Positions 1 to 6,722 of a stretch of DNA of 13,956 bases are shown here, one piece after another; position 1 is the stretch's first letter; every line of letters begins with the position of its first letter. The stretch comes from Synergistaceae bacterium (GTDB lineage: Bacteria; Synergistota; Synergistia; Synergistales; Aminobacteriaceae). Location of the stretch: positions 1-13,956 of the forward strand of contig JAFTBT010000006.1 in assembly GCA_017455085.1 (NCBI GenBank), given 5' to 3'. The notes below the pieces were generated by a model. The model was not told where the DNA came from, did not search any database, and worked only from the letters and a program-made list of their open reading frames with translations. Made by a program: the position numbers and the translations under genes.

Positions 1-27
1 CCAGACCAGACCAGACCAGACCAGACC
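1..27. repeat. CCAGA pentanucleotide tandem repeat at window edge
   Basis: Five full CCAGA units plus two bases run from the first base of the window, so the array may extend further left. The reading frame of the downstream phosphoethanolamine transferase is open right through the array to the window edge. A 5-bp unit is not a multiple of three, so gain or loss of a unit would shift any reading frame that crosses it. Confidence 0.8.
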
Positions 28-85
28 CCATCTTTATAGTTTTATAGCTGATTGGCTTGACAGTGAAGGATTATTTATCTTTTGG

Positions 86-1720
86 ATGATAGTTCTTAAT
101 TGTCTGTACTGCGGATTGCCGCTAGAGTTTTTCAAGAGGGAAGCGTTTTATTTCCTCAAGGGTATCGGTATATTTTTGCGTGATGTATCGGTCGTATTCC
201 TAACTGTACTCATTCTTGACCTTTTGCTGTATCTTATCCTGAGAAAGTTCCCCGCTATTATCCGGACTGTAAAAGTTGTGTTTCTGACAGTAAGTGCATG
301 TATGTTTGCTGTGGATGCCTTTGCGATTTATTACTTCAAAGCACCCATCAACAACGTTATGCTTGATACGATTCTTATGACGAATTTTAGGGAGGGGACA
401 GAATTTCTGAAAATGTACTTGCTCTCTCCTGATTTGTGGCTGCTGTGCATTTCGGTGATAGTGTTACTGATTCTGTGCAGATATCTGTTCGCCGTAATAT
501 GCAGAAGAAAGGTACTGTTACTGATTCTGCTTGTGGCTGGAGCATCGGCAGGCATAGCTTCAGAATACCGTGACTTCAAAAGAGACAACATGAGGTCTAT
601 GCGGTCTATTGCTCTGACTAGATTATCATCAATGTTCTACAAAAAGTATGAGATAAATTTAGCTTGGCAGAAAGTACTTCAGGGAGCCTCGAAAGATATA
701 CGCTTAACGAAGAATGACAGCGGTATTCCCTATGTAGTGTTTGTACTCGGAGAATCAACCGGCAGGAAACACATGGGCATATACGGCTATCACCTGCCGA
801 CTACTCCGAACTTCACGAGGCTCAAAGCGGAAGGCAGGCTTTATGCGTTTGATGATGTGATCAGTCCGAACGGATTAACCCATCTATCACTACAGAAAAT
901 ATTCACGTTTTACAGCAATGGTGATCTGGGTAAATGGTTCGAGTATACGAGCTTGTTCAGGATTCTCAAGGAAGCTGGGTATTATAGTGTATGGCTTTCA
1001 AACCAAGAACGTCGTATAGGAGGTGAAGTTACGTTTTTATTTTCTGAACAGTGCAGCTCAAGCATATTCATTGAGAAGTTTCGGGAAGACTTCACGAATG
1101 CTATACCATACGATGAAAAAGTACTCCCCTTACTGGATGAATCCCTGAAGTCAGAACACGCCAAAAACTTTTACGTGATTCACCTCATGGGGACACACGG
1201 GCGTTACAACGAGAGGTATCCTGCTGAATACACAAAGTTCAAGCCTGAGCAGGAAGAAGGAAGCTCTGAAGCCGCGAAAACAGCTCAAGCATATTATGAC
1301 AATGCTATTTTGTACAATGACTTCATAGTCAGCGAAATTATCAGCAGATTTCAGGACAGAAACGCGATCGTCATATACATTTCAGACCACGGCGAAGATG
1401 TCTTTGACGGCGGCAGTATACTAGGCCATTCTGAAGGTACCAATGACCGCTATGTCCTCGAGATCCCCATGATAATCTGGCTCTCACAGAAATTCTCCGA
1501 CTCATTCCCCGAACTCGAGCGCAGAATCTCCGACAGCATCCACAGGCCATACATGACCGACGACATCATCCACACACTGCTTGATCTTACTGGCGTTCAT
1601 ACCGACGAATACGACCCCAGAAAAAGCATCATCAATCCACAGTTCGACGCTTCCAGGCCAAGAACACATGCAGGCCGTTTCCTGTACGACAAGGAGTCCG
1701 GACTCCGTGCTATACGCTAA
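86..1720 (+). CDS. Phosphoethanolamine transferase-like membrane protein (EptA/sulfatase-fold family)
   Basis: Predicted inner-membrane enzyme that moves phosphoethanolamine from phosphatidylethanolamine to a surface glycan such as lipid A or core sugar. About five hydrophobic segments (residues about 1-14, 28-52, 62-84, 115-137, 142-158) precede a periplasmic alkaline-phosphatase-fold domain from about 210. Visible catalytic or metal-site motifs are GEST (222-225, Thr225 the likely nucleophile), MGTHGRY (368-374), SDHGED (433-438) and GHSE (447-450). The 544-residue length fits the family. The start is uncertain: ATG 86 has only a distant AAGGA (66-70). The frame stays open without any start codon back to base 2, so the true start may lie left of the window, and the upstream codons would complete the first membrane helix. 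The last 14 bases overlap dgkA. The acceptor cannot be told from sequence; a lipoteichoic-type or other group transferase of the same fold is less likely given dgkA. Confidence 0.85.
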   Translation: MIVLNCLYCGLPLEFFKREAFYFLKGIGIFLRDVSVVFLTVLILDLLLYLILRKFPAIIRTVKVVFLTVSACMFAVDAFAIYYFKAPINNVMLDTILMTNFREGTEFLKMYLLSPDLWLLCISVIVLLILCRYLFAVICRRKVLLLILLVAGASAGIASEYRDFKRDNMRSMRSIALTRLSSMFYKKYEINLAWQKVLQGASKDIRLTKNDSGIPYVVFVLGESTGRKHMGIYGYHLPTTPNFTRLKAEGRLYAFDDVISPNGLTHLSLQKIFTFYSNGDLGKWFEYTSLFRILKEAGYYSVWLSNQERRIGGEVTFLFSEQCSSSIFIEKFREDFTNAIPYDEKVLPLLDESLKSEHAKNFYVIHLMGTHGRYNERYPAEYTKFKPEQEEGSSEAAKTAQAYYDNAILYNDFIVSEIISRFQDRNAIVIYISDHGEDVFDGGSILGHSEGTNDRYVLEIPMIIWLSQKFSDSFPELERRISDSIHRPYMTDDIIHTLLDLTGVHTDEYDPRKSIINPQFDASRPRTHAGRFLYDKESGLRAIR

Positions 1721-2075
1721 TCCTGCATCCAGAATCATCAACGCATCAAGATACTCGCTTGAAGGTCTGCGACATGCTCTCGTTCATGAACAGGCCTTCA
1801 GGTACGAGGCTTTCACGTTTCTGGTGATATGCATTGCTCTGGTTATTCTGCATATGCCGCTGGTCTGGTGCGTCATGATCGCCGGAGAGTGGCTGCTGGT
1901 TATGTGCTTCGAGTTGGTGAACAGCGCACTGGAGAAAGCATTTGACCTCATCACCAAAGAATACAGCCCAGTCATCAAAGCCGGAAAGGATATGCTCTCA
2001 GCAGCAGTGTTTATCGCTATATGCCTGAATATTATCCTGTGGGTTGTCGCTGTAACTTGTTATACTATCCCGTGA
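1707..2075 (+). CDS. dgkA: Diacylglycerol kinase (prokaryotic DgkA)
   Basis: Small integral membrane kinase that phosphorylates diacylglycerol to phosphatidic acid with ATP. The GTG start at 1707 is chosen because AAGGAG (1691-1696) sits 10 bases upstream and it gives 122 residues, the usual size. From this start the key residues fall at the same numbers as I recall for E. coli DgkA: Glu28, Glu69, Asn72, Glu76, Lys94 and Asp95, inside FELVNSALEKAFD and AGKDMLSAAV. Three membrane helices are visible (about 35-50, 54-72, 98-118) plus an amphipathic N-terminus. It overlaps the 3' end of the phosphoethanolamine transferase by 14 bases, so the two are probably translationally coupled. The pairing fits recycling of the diacylglycerol left by phosphoethanolamine transfer. 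Confidence 0.95.
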   Translation: MLYANPASRIINASRYSLEGLRHALVHEQAFRYEAFTFLVICIALVILHMPLVWCVMIAGEWLLVMCFELVNSALEKAFDLITKEYSPVIKAGKDMLSAAVFIAICLNIILWVVAVTCYTIP

Positions 2076-2452
2076 ATCAATGCGATCTGTCTTCTCTGAC
2101 AACCATAAACATGCACGCAAGCTCTCAAGGTGACGGCATAATTATGGCTCTGGAGTTCAATGCAGCAGTAAGAGACCTGAATCAGCTTCAGATTTGCTAT
2201 CTCGGCAACATGAGGGACGGAGGAACCACGCAAGGTGCAACAACGCCATATAGAATATTCTACACACATAATTCTCTGCATACATACCTGCCCACACATT
2301 TTGTGATAGAATGCCTTGAACACATACCTGTACACGTAATAATCTGCACACACAATCATCAAGAAAGTACTGCATAAATATTTCTGTAAACCCATTTTAC
2401 AAAACATGCCTGCTCATAAACATAGACCATCACAAAATTAATGCCTTGCGCT
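2076..2452. other. Non-coding spacer downstream of dgkA
   Basis: No credible gene on either strand: the open frames here have low-complexity His/Tyr/Cys-rich translations and no ribosome binding site. The stretch about 2250-2400 is rich in CA/TA on the + strand (many ACACA and CATAC runs). I see no clear hairpin-plus-T-run terminator after dgkA. Confidence 0.6.
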
Positions 2453-2510
2453 TTTCGCGAGAGAGGCTCAAAAATTTACGCGAAATGATTCAACCTGTGC
2501 GTGATACAAT
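2453..2510 (+). promoter_or_regulatory. Putative promoter with upstream inverted repeat, before the ACT-domain gene
   Basis: An extended -10 element, TGA-TACAAT (TACAAT at 2505-2510), lies 42 bases before the start of the ACT-domain gene; the -35 region (about 2482-2487) is poor. Just upstream is a perfect 7-bp inverted repeat, TTTCGCG (2453-2459) and CGCGAAA (2479-2485), separated by 19 bases. The right arm covers the -35 position, so it could be a repressor or activator site. No regulator can be named. Confidence 0.4.
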
Positions 2511-2552
2511 TTCCCCGCTAATCCCATTCACATATATGGAGCTGATAAATTC

Positions 2553-3005
2553 ATGACTAATATATCCTTCAACGATGAGTGTGTTCACGTAGTATTTCTT
2601 GGCCTGCCTAATGTTCCAGGTATAGCCGCAGAAATCTTCAGCACCCTGTCCGCAAATTCCGTCAGCGTCAGCATGGTCACCCAAAACGCTATGCGTGGAG
2701 GCCGCTCGGATATGTCGTTCCTGATCTCTCGTGACAGACTCGATGACGTGATACCCTTATGCCGGGAACTGAGCGAACGTGTCGGCGGGCAGGGAGTCTC
2801 GTTCATGACGGAGATAGCTGCTATCGGCGTGAACTTTGCTTCTCCGGAGGATGCACCCGGGACTCTAGCTGAAGTGTTCTCTGCACTTGCGGCCTCTAAA
2901 GTGAATATCGAGATCATCAACTCGACTCAGGACAGTGCTATATGCATAGTGAACAGGACAAAAGCACAAGAAGGCCTCGATGCCCTAAAGAGAGCCTTTG
3001 CGTGA
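2553..3005 (+). CDS. Free-standing tandem ACT-domain protein (aspartate-kinase regulatory-domain-like)
   Basis: A 150-residue protein made of two ACT domains and nothing else. The first (about 9-75) contains LPNVPGIAAEIFSTL, VSMVTQN and SDMSFLIS. The second (about 84-150) contains DAPGTLAEVFSAL, VNIEIINSTQDSAICIV and a final ALKRAF helix. This order and wording match the regulatory C-terminus of aspartate kinase, where the domains bind lysine or threonine, but no kinase domain is present. ATG 2553 has GGAG at 2538-2541. In Bacillus, a regulatory beta subunit is made by an internal start within the kinase gene; here the equivalent stands alone behind its own promoter. It might be a regulatory subunit of a separate kinase or an independent amino-acid sensor. 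The domain call is firm, the role is inferred. Confidence 0.85.
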   Translation: MTNISFNDECVHVVFLGLPNVPGIAAEIFSTLSANSVSVSMVTQNAMRGGRSDMSFLISRDRLDDVIPLCRELSERVGGQGVSFMTEIAAIGVNFASPEDAPGTLAEVFSALAASKVNIEIINSTQDSAICIVNRTKAQEGLDALKRAFA

Positions 3006-3018
3006 GTGAGATAGTGTG

Positions 3019-3045
3019 CCGGAGAGTCAGAGATAGGTTCTCCGG
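3019..3045 (+). terminator. Hairpin after the ACT-domain gene, weak terminator candidate
   Basis: CCGGAGA (3019-3025) pairs perfectly with TCTCCGG (3039-3045) around a 13-base loop, 13 bases after the stop codon. There is no T-run after it (TAATATGATG follows), so it may be a 3'-end stabiliser or a Rho-dependent end rather than a classic intrinsic terminator. Confidence 0.35.
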
Positions 3046-3163
3046 TAATATGATGTTCAGCTTTACCACATACAACACTCTAAAATCTTGAACGCTCGCC
3101 ATGTCTTCATGTTCAAACACCAACCCGCCCACAGAAAGTTCGCACAAACGTAAAAATACATAT

Positions 3164-3192
3164 TTGCAAATTTCGTTTTCCTGTAGTAATAT
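3164..3192 (+). promoter_or_regulatory. Promoter of the SLH porin transcript
   Basis: TTGCAA (3164-3169), a 17-base spacer, then TAATAT (3187-3192) give a good housekeeping-type promoter in an AT-rich stretch. Transcription would start near 3199-3200, at the foot of a perfect hairpin, leaving a leader of about 275 nt before the porin ATG. Confidence 0.6.
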
Positions 3193-3199
3193 ATCCGCG

Positions 3200-3474
3200 T
3201 GCTACGGGAAATACGTAGCGAAAGATCGTCAAACCGACGCAGTAACTTTCAAACCGGAAGCCGCAGAAATGAGGTGCAACATCCCCGTTCAGGCATTAAG
3301 GACAAGTTCACAGCAGAGGGCGCAGGAGGTCGGAATACAGCCTCACTGACTGTCAGAGGAACAGAAAGGAAACAAGGTAACTTTCCGAACCCCCCACAGG
3401 CTCAGGGCAGTAATAAGACTGAGTGCGTAAAGGACGATAGCATGTTGACAATTTCATAAGGGGGTTTATTTACA
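3200..3474 (+). other. Long structured 5' leader of the porin mRNA
   Basis: No credible gene lies here, but several hairpins are visible. One is at the expected 5' end: GCTACG (3201-3206) with CGTAGC (3214-3219). A nested one has GAAAG (3220-3224) with CTTTC (3246-3250), enclosing CGTC (3227-3230) with GACG (3236-3239). Another is CCT/CTGA (3341-3349) with TCAG/AGG (3353-3359). A shorter one near 3369-3388 pairs GGAAA with TTTCC. The ribosome binding site AAGGGGG (3458-3464) closes the leader. A 5'-terminal stem would be expected to protect an abundant mRNA. I compared the sequence with riboswitch consensus motifs I know (cobalamin, c-di-GMP, FMN, TPP, SAM, T-box) and none fits. Confidence 0.45.
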
Positions 3475-5046
3475 ATGAAGAAATTAGCAGTATTAGCAGC
3501 TGTTGTAGTTATGGCAGCACTGGCAGCCCCGGCATTCTCAATGACCAACCCGTTCATGGACGTGCCGATGAATCACTGGGCATATGACGCAATCGGACAG
3601 TTAGCAGCACACGGTATCCTCTCAGGTTTCCCCGATGGTACCTACAAAGGCCAGCAGCAGACCACCCGTTACGAGATGGCTTCAGCATTAGCCAGAGCCC
3701 TCGCAGTAGTGGACATGACCAAGGCCAGCAAGCAGGACGTAGAGATGCTGAAGAGACTCGTTGTTGAGTTCAAAGATGAGCTTGAAGCACTCGGCGTAAG
3801 AGTAGACGAGCTTGACGAGAGAGTAGCAGTGCTTGAGAACAGACTCGGCGGCTGGCACATTCACGGAACGTTAGTGCTTGATGTCATGAACGAGAGCAGA
3901 CACGACGCAAAAGACGCTTTCGGCCCTGACGGAAAAGGCGAAGTGAAGTTCGATGAAGCAAGACTGTTATTCGAGCGCACATGGGGCGAGAATGACGAGA
4001 TGTTCTTCCGCGCAAGAGCACGCGGCGACGAAACCGCCTATGTCAGATGGGACAGGTTCTACGTTGAGATGCCGTTCTTCATGGACAGCAGGCTTCTTGT
4101 TGGCCGTCAGAACTGGGCATGGGAAGGCGAGTACAAGATTCCGCTGAAAGAAGTCGGCGGCTGGAATGGAGACCAGATACTCACAGACTGGACATGGACC
4201 GGCATGGGCTTGACCAAGAACTTCGGACTTGGCACAGCTCAGATCATGGCAGCACATCCCAACAAGATCGGCGATGAGGACTGGATGGCAATGGCAAGAG
4301 GTACGTTCCAGTTCACGGAGCAGTTCGGATTTGATCTCGGCGGTCAGGTGTTTGTAGGCGACAACGACGAGCATTACGGCACTCACTGGGATGACACAGT
4401 GCATAAGCATGTAACGAATACCTATCACGAAGCAGGAGATACAGCGTTCAAGAATATGTGGACTCTCTTCGCAGGCCTTCGCTTCAACTTCACTGACGCG
4501 ATCGCACTGAAGGGTATTTTCTACTACCAGAAGGCGAACCGTGAGGCAGTCAATGCAGCAGTAACCGGCTGGGAAGATATAGGCTACGGCATCGTTGACA
4601 AGAACGGCAAATGGGTAGACAGCGCGAACCACTGGGCAGCGATCATCGACATCAAGCAGGAAGCACTGAAGTTCACCAGCTTATGGCTCGAGTACGGCCA
4701 GTTCCAGGAGGGCTTCACCGGAATGAACGATGGTATACTGTTCTACGGCGGACTGCTTCAGGATAACTTCGGCAAGGGCATTTCGGCGTTCGACACGAAG
4801 TACTGGAGAGTTGGAGCTGATCAGGAGTGGAACGACAAGTGGACAACATACCTGTTCTACTATGGCTACGATGTTGACATGGGAGCAAACAGCTACAAGC
4901 CGGCAGAGTTTGGACTTGGTGTGAGCTACAAACTGAACGACTACACCACAATGGGACTGAACTACATGCACGCAAAGAACGATCTTGAAGGCAACGACAG
5001 CAAGGAAGACAACGTAGTGCGCTTCAGGACGAAGGTAGCATTCTAG
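3475..5046 (+). CDS. SLH-domain outer-membrane porin (OmpM-like)
   Basis: Major outer-membrane protein predicted to form a channel and tether the outer membrane to peptidoglycan. Order of parts: Sec signal peptide (1-22, MKKLAVLAA then AAPAFS); one SLH domain (about 25-77, FMDVPMNHWAYDAI, GILSGFPDGTYKG, TTRYEMASALARAL); a charged heptad-like coiled coil (about 84-124); then a barrel region (126-523) rich in alternating aromatic and polar residues, ending VRFRTKVAF with the C-terminal Phe used for barrel insertion. The architecture matches Veillonella OmpM and the abundant Synergistota porins. Codon use looks strongly biased (many CTC/CTT, AAG, GGC, GCA), consistent with high expression. ATG 3475 is preceded by AAGGGGG at 10 bases. 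It is a single-gene transcript, with a promoter at 3164-3192 and terminators at 5166 and 5316. The solute passed is unknown. Confidence 0.93.
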   Translation: MKKLAVLAAVVVMAALAAPAFSMTNPFMDVPMNHWAYDAIGQLAAHGILSGFPDGTYKGQQQTTRYEMASALARALAVVDMTKASKQDVEMLKRLVVEFKDELEALGVRVDELDERVAVLENRLGGWHIHGTLVLDVMNESRHDAKDAFGPDGKGEVKFDEARLLFERTWGENDEMFFRARARGDETAYVRWDRFYVEMPFFMDSRLLVGRQNWAWEGEYKIPLKEVGGWNGDQILTDWTWTGMGLTKNFGLGTAQIMAAHPNKIGDEDWMAMARGTFQFTEQFGFDLGGQVFVGDNDEHYGTHWDDTVHKHVTNTYHEAGDTAFKNMWTLFAGLRFNFTDAIALKGIFYYQKANREAVNAAVTGWEDIGYGIVDKNGKWVDSANHWAAIIDIKQEALKFTSLWLEYGQFQEGFTGMNDGILFYGGLLQDNFGKGISAFDTKYWRVGADQEWNDKWTTYLFYYGYDVDMGANSYKPAEFGLGVSYKLNDYTTMGLNYMHAKNDLEGNDSKEDNVVRFRTKVAF

Positions 5047-5165
5047 TCTGAGCAGTAAGGTTTGAGGTTCTGGGCTTGAGGATTTGGCAGGTTTTGATGT
5101 ATCTTCGGGGGAAGAGGCCGAAGAATCAGGACAGGGCTTCATGAAGAAATAGTGCAGTAAACGAT

Positions 5166-5205
5166 AAGCGGAGTTTTCTCGATGATGAGGGGACTCCGCT
5201 TTTTT
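5166..5205 (+). terminator. Intrinsic terminator of the porin gene (first copy)
   Basis: AAGCGGAGT (5166-5174) pairs with ACTCCGCTT (5193-5201). The inner part can continue through three T-G wobbles and CTC/GAG to a GATGAT loop. A run of six T (5200-5205) follows. Confidence 0.9.
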
Positions 5206-5452
5206 GTGTGAGTGTAGTATTTAGTTGTGGTGTGGATGCAGCTTTTTGTTGTGTGTATGTAGCCTAAGCATGTTTTGGGGACATAAAAACCCGTATGAGT
5301 ATCTGTAATTCTGACAGTGGAGTTTTCTCGATGATGAGGGGACTCCGCTTTTTGTGTGAGTGTAGTATTTAGTTGTGGTGTGGATGCAGCTTTTTGTTGT
5401 GTGTATGTAGCCTCAGAATATGTCGGGAACATAAAAGCCCATATGAGTATCT
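5170..5452 (+). repeat. 149-bp tandem duplication carrying the terminator
   Basis: Unit 1 (5170-5318) and unit 2 (5319 to about 5452) are nearly identical over about the first 100 bases, including the hairpin, its T-run and the following GT-rich stretch. They then diverge moderately (AAGCATGTTTTGGGG against CAGAATATGTCGGGA) and match again around ACATAAAA and TATGAGTATCT. One T is missing from the T-run of unit 2. Confidence 0.85.
5316..5353 (+). terminator. Intrinsic terminator, duplicated second copy
   Basis: AGTGGAGT (5316-5323) pairs with ACTCCGCT (5342-5349) with one T-G wobble, same GATGAT loop, then five T. The wobble replaces a C-G pair of the first copy, so the hairpin is kept and this probably works as a backup terminator. 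Confidence 0.8.
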
Positions 5453-5888
5453 CATCACATGACTGTTATAAAACTATTAGAATGCATAATGAATGTATAG
5501 ATAAGCATTAATATGTCTGATACATGAAGAATGTGGGATGGATAGATTTCTGTTGAGATGTGTCAAGTCTGTGAAAGAATGTGAGGTTATATGTGTGGAA
5601 TAGCTGTGTGTGAAGTGAATGAACGTGAAGTGCGTGATGCATGTGAAGCGTGATGATTGAGATGATCCGAGAGGCTGGATGATGTGAGAAATATTATGCG
5701 GAATGTGTCGGGATGTATGCAACATGACAGACGATATGCGGGAAGCGTTGGGATGGATGTATGGAGCGTGATACATAAAATATGCTAGCCAATATGAAAC
5801 GCATGAGGGTATTTGCATCAAGTGTGGCGATGAGGAAAACTAGAAGTGGCTAAGGAAACTATGAGCGATTAAGAAAATGAGGAGTGGT
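5453..5888. other. Low-complexity spacer between convergent transcription units
   Basis: The + strand is rich in G, T and A and poor in C, with many degenerate GTGAAG, GATGA and GTGTG motifs. It lies between the porin terminators and the 3' end of the tRNA cluster. The - strand has an open frame across much of it (5477-5821), but its His/Ser/Thr/Ile-rich translation looks like composition rather than a protein. I see no RNA gene here. Confidence 0.5.
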
Positions 5889-5895
5889 AAAAAAA

Positions 5896-5971
<76 letters not shown>

Positions 5972-5993
5972 ATTATGTATTGTGTCAAATCAC

Positions 5994-6070
5994 TGGCGCG
6001 CCCTGCAGGATTCGAACCCGCGGCCTGCAGATCCGAAGTCTGCCGCTCTATCCTACTGAGCTAAGAACGC
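5994..6070 (-). tRNA. tRNA-Arg (anticodon TCG)
   Basis: 77 nt with encoded CCA. Acceptor GCGTTCT pairs with AGGGCGC using two T-G wobbles; discriminator G; anticodon stem GCAGA/TCTGC with loop CTTCGGA, reading CGA-type codons. Its 3' 33 nt are identical to those of the other tRNA-Arg in this cluster. Confidence 0.95.
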
Positions 6071-6083
6071 TGTTTATATTCTC

Positions 6084-6162
6084 TGGGGTGAGTGAAGGGA
6101 CTTGAACCCTCAACCGCCGGAACCACAATCCGAAGCTCTAACCAAATTGCGCTACACTCACC
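6084..6162 (-). tRNA. tRNA-His (anticodon GTG)
   Basis: Acceptor GTGAGTG pairs with CACTCAC, with an encoded extra 5' G (position -1, base 6162) opposite discriminator C73, the hallmark of tRNA-His. The anticodon loop is TTGTGGT and CCA is encoded. It follows the 18-bp repeat spacer in the direction of transcription. Confidence 0.95.
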
Positions 6163-6178
6163 ATGTTTTCAAGTTACT

Positions 6179-6394
6179 CACAACTCGCGGACTACCCACA
6201 ACTTGCAGATTACACACAATTCACGAATTAATCAGACCTTGCAGACTAACCATAAATCAATGACTACTCGCAACTCTCGACCTATCCACAACTTGCAACT
6301 TACTCACAAATCACGAACTACTCGCAACTCGCTGACTACTCACAAATTGCAGACTAACCACAAATCACGAAGTATTCATAACTCACTGGCATAA
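6179..6394. repeat. Twelve degenerate 18-bp tandem repeats inside the tRNA cluster
   Basis: Twelve consecutive 18-bp units in register, each starting near CACAA or CGCAA. The + strand consensus is roughly CACAACTCGCAGACTACT, and only the last unit drifts. They occupy most of the 343-base gap (6163-6505) between tRNA-His and tRNA-Arg(TCT), which holds no gene. Because 18 is a multiple of three, the + strand stays open across the array and would read as hexapeptides like THNSRT, but that frame starts inside antisense tRNA-His. Confidence 0.85.
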
Positions 6395-6417
6395 CTCACT
6401 GAACTTAACGGAACATC

Positions 6418-6445
6418 ACTGTAAAAACACTAACATTCTCGTCAA
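6418..6445 (-). promoter_or_regulatory. Possible internal promoter for His-Arg-Lys tRNAs
   Basis: On the - strand TTGACG (6445-6440), 16 bases, then TACAGT (6423-6418). It would start transcription near 6411, so the transcript would cross the 18-bp repeats before reaching tRNA-His. Confidence 0.35.
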
Positions 6446-6505
6446 CTTAGCAAGCTCTGCTACATTGTTGCATCCACATGCCGACTCCGCAAACTGTCTG
6501 TTTAC

Positions 6506-6582
6506 TGGCGCGCCCTGCAGGATTCGAACCCGCGGCCTACGGCTTAGAAGGCCGTTGCTCTATCCAGCTGAGCTAAGAGCGC
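6506..6582 (-). tRNA. tRNA-Arg (anticodon TCT)
   Basis: 77 nt with encoded CCA. Acceptor GCGCTCT pairs with AGGGCGC; discriminator G; anticodon stem ACGGC/GCCGT with loop CTTCTAA, reading AGA-type codons. Third tRNA in transcription order; the repeat-filled gap follows. Confidence 0.95.
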
Positions 6583-6619
6583 GTATACTGCATACATTGC
6601 GTGTTGCCCTGTCAACTTC

Positions 6620-6696
6620 TGGAGCGGGAAACGGGATTCGAACCCGCGACCTACGGCTTGGAAGGCCATCGCTCTAGCCAACTGAGCTATTCCCGC
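6620..6696 (-). tRNA. tRNA-Gly (anticodon TCC)
   Basis: 77 nt with encoded CCA. Acceptor GCGGGAA pairs with TTCCCGC, discriminator T as usual for tRNA-Gly, anticodon loop CTTCCAA within ATGGC/GCCGT (one wobble). Confidence 0.95.
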
Positions 6697-6722
6697 ATAT
6701 CCTGATGTCAACACTTTCACTC

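Noticed and set aside
57..62. TTGACA upstream of the phosphoethanolamine transferase
   Set aside because: The expected -10 position (about 80-85, TTTTGG) is not promoter-like.
2021..2377. + strand open frame of 118 codons overlapping the dgkA end, and - strand frames in the same area
   Set aside because: Low-complexity translations, no ribosome site, start inside dgkA, no recognisable domain.
3445..3450. Consensus TTGACA just before the porin
   Set aside because: A matching -10 box would lie on the start codon; the upstream TTGCAA-N17-TAATAT pair is much more plausible.
3200..3460. Possible known riboswitch in the porin leader
   Set aside because: No match to the conserved cores of cobalamin, c-di-GMP, FMN, TPP, SAM or T-box elements as I know them; kept only as an unassigned structured leader.
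5477..5821. - strand open frame of 114 codons
   Set aside because: His/Ser/Thr/Ile-rich composition explained by the C-poor + strand; no ribosome site or domain.
5995..6010. Adjacent AscI-like and SbfI-like sites (GGCGCGCC, CCTGCAGG) resembling a cloning linker, also at 6507-6522
   Set aside because: Both occurrences are the acceptor and T-arm of folded tRNA-Arg genes, so they are natural.
6092..6394. + strand open frame with hexapeptide repeats like THNSRT
   Set aside because: It begins inside antisense tRNA-His, has no ribosome site, and its repeat pattern follows simply from an 18-bp DNA repeat.
6179..6394. CRISPR array
   Set aside because: Units are directly adjacent 18-mers without unique spacers, degenerate, and no cas genes are nearby.
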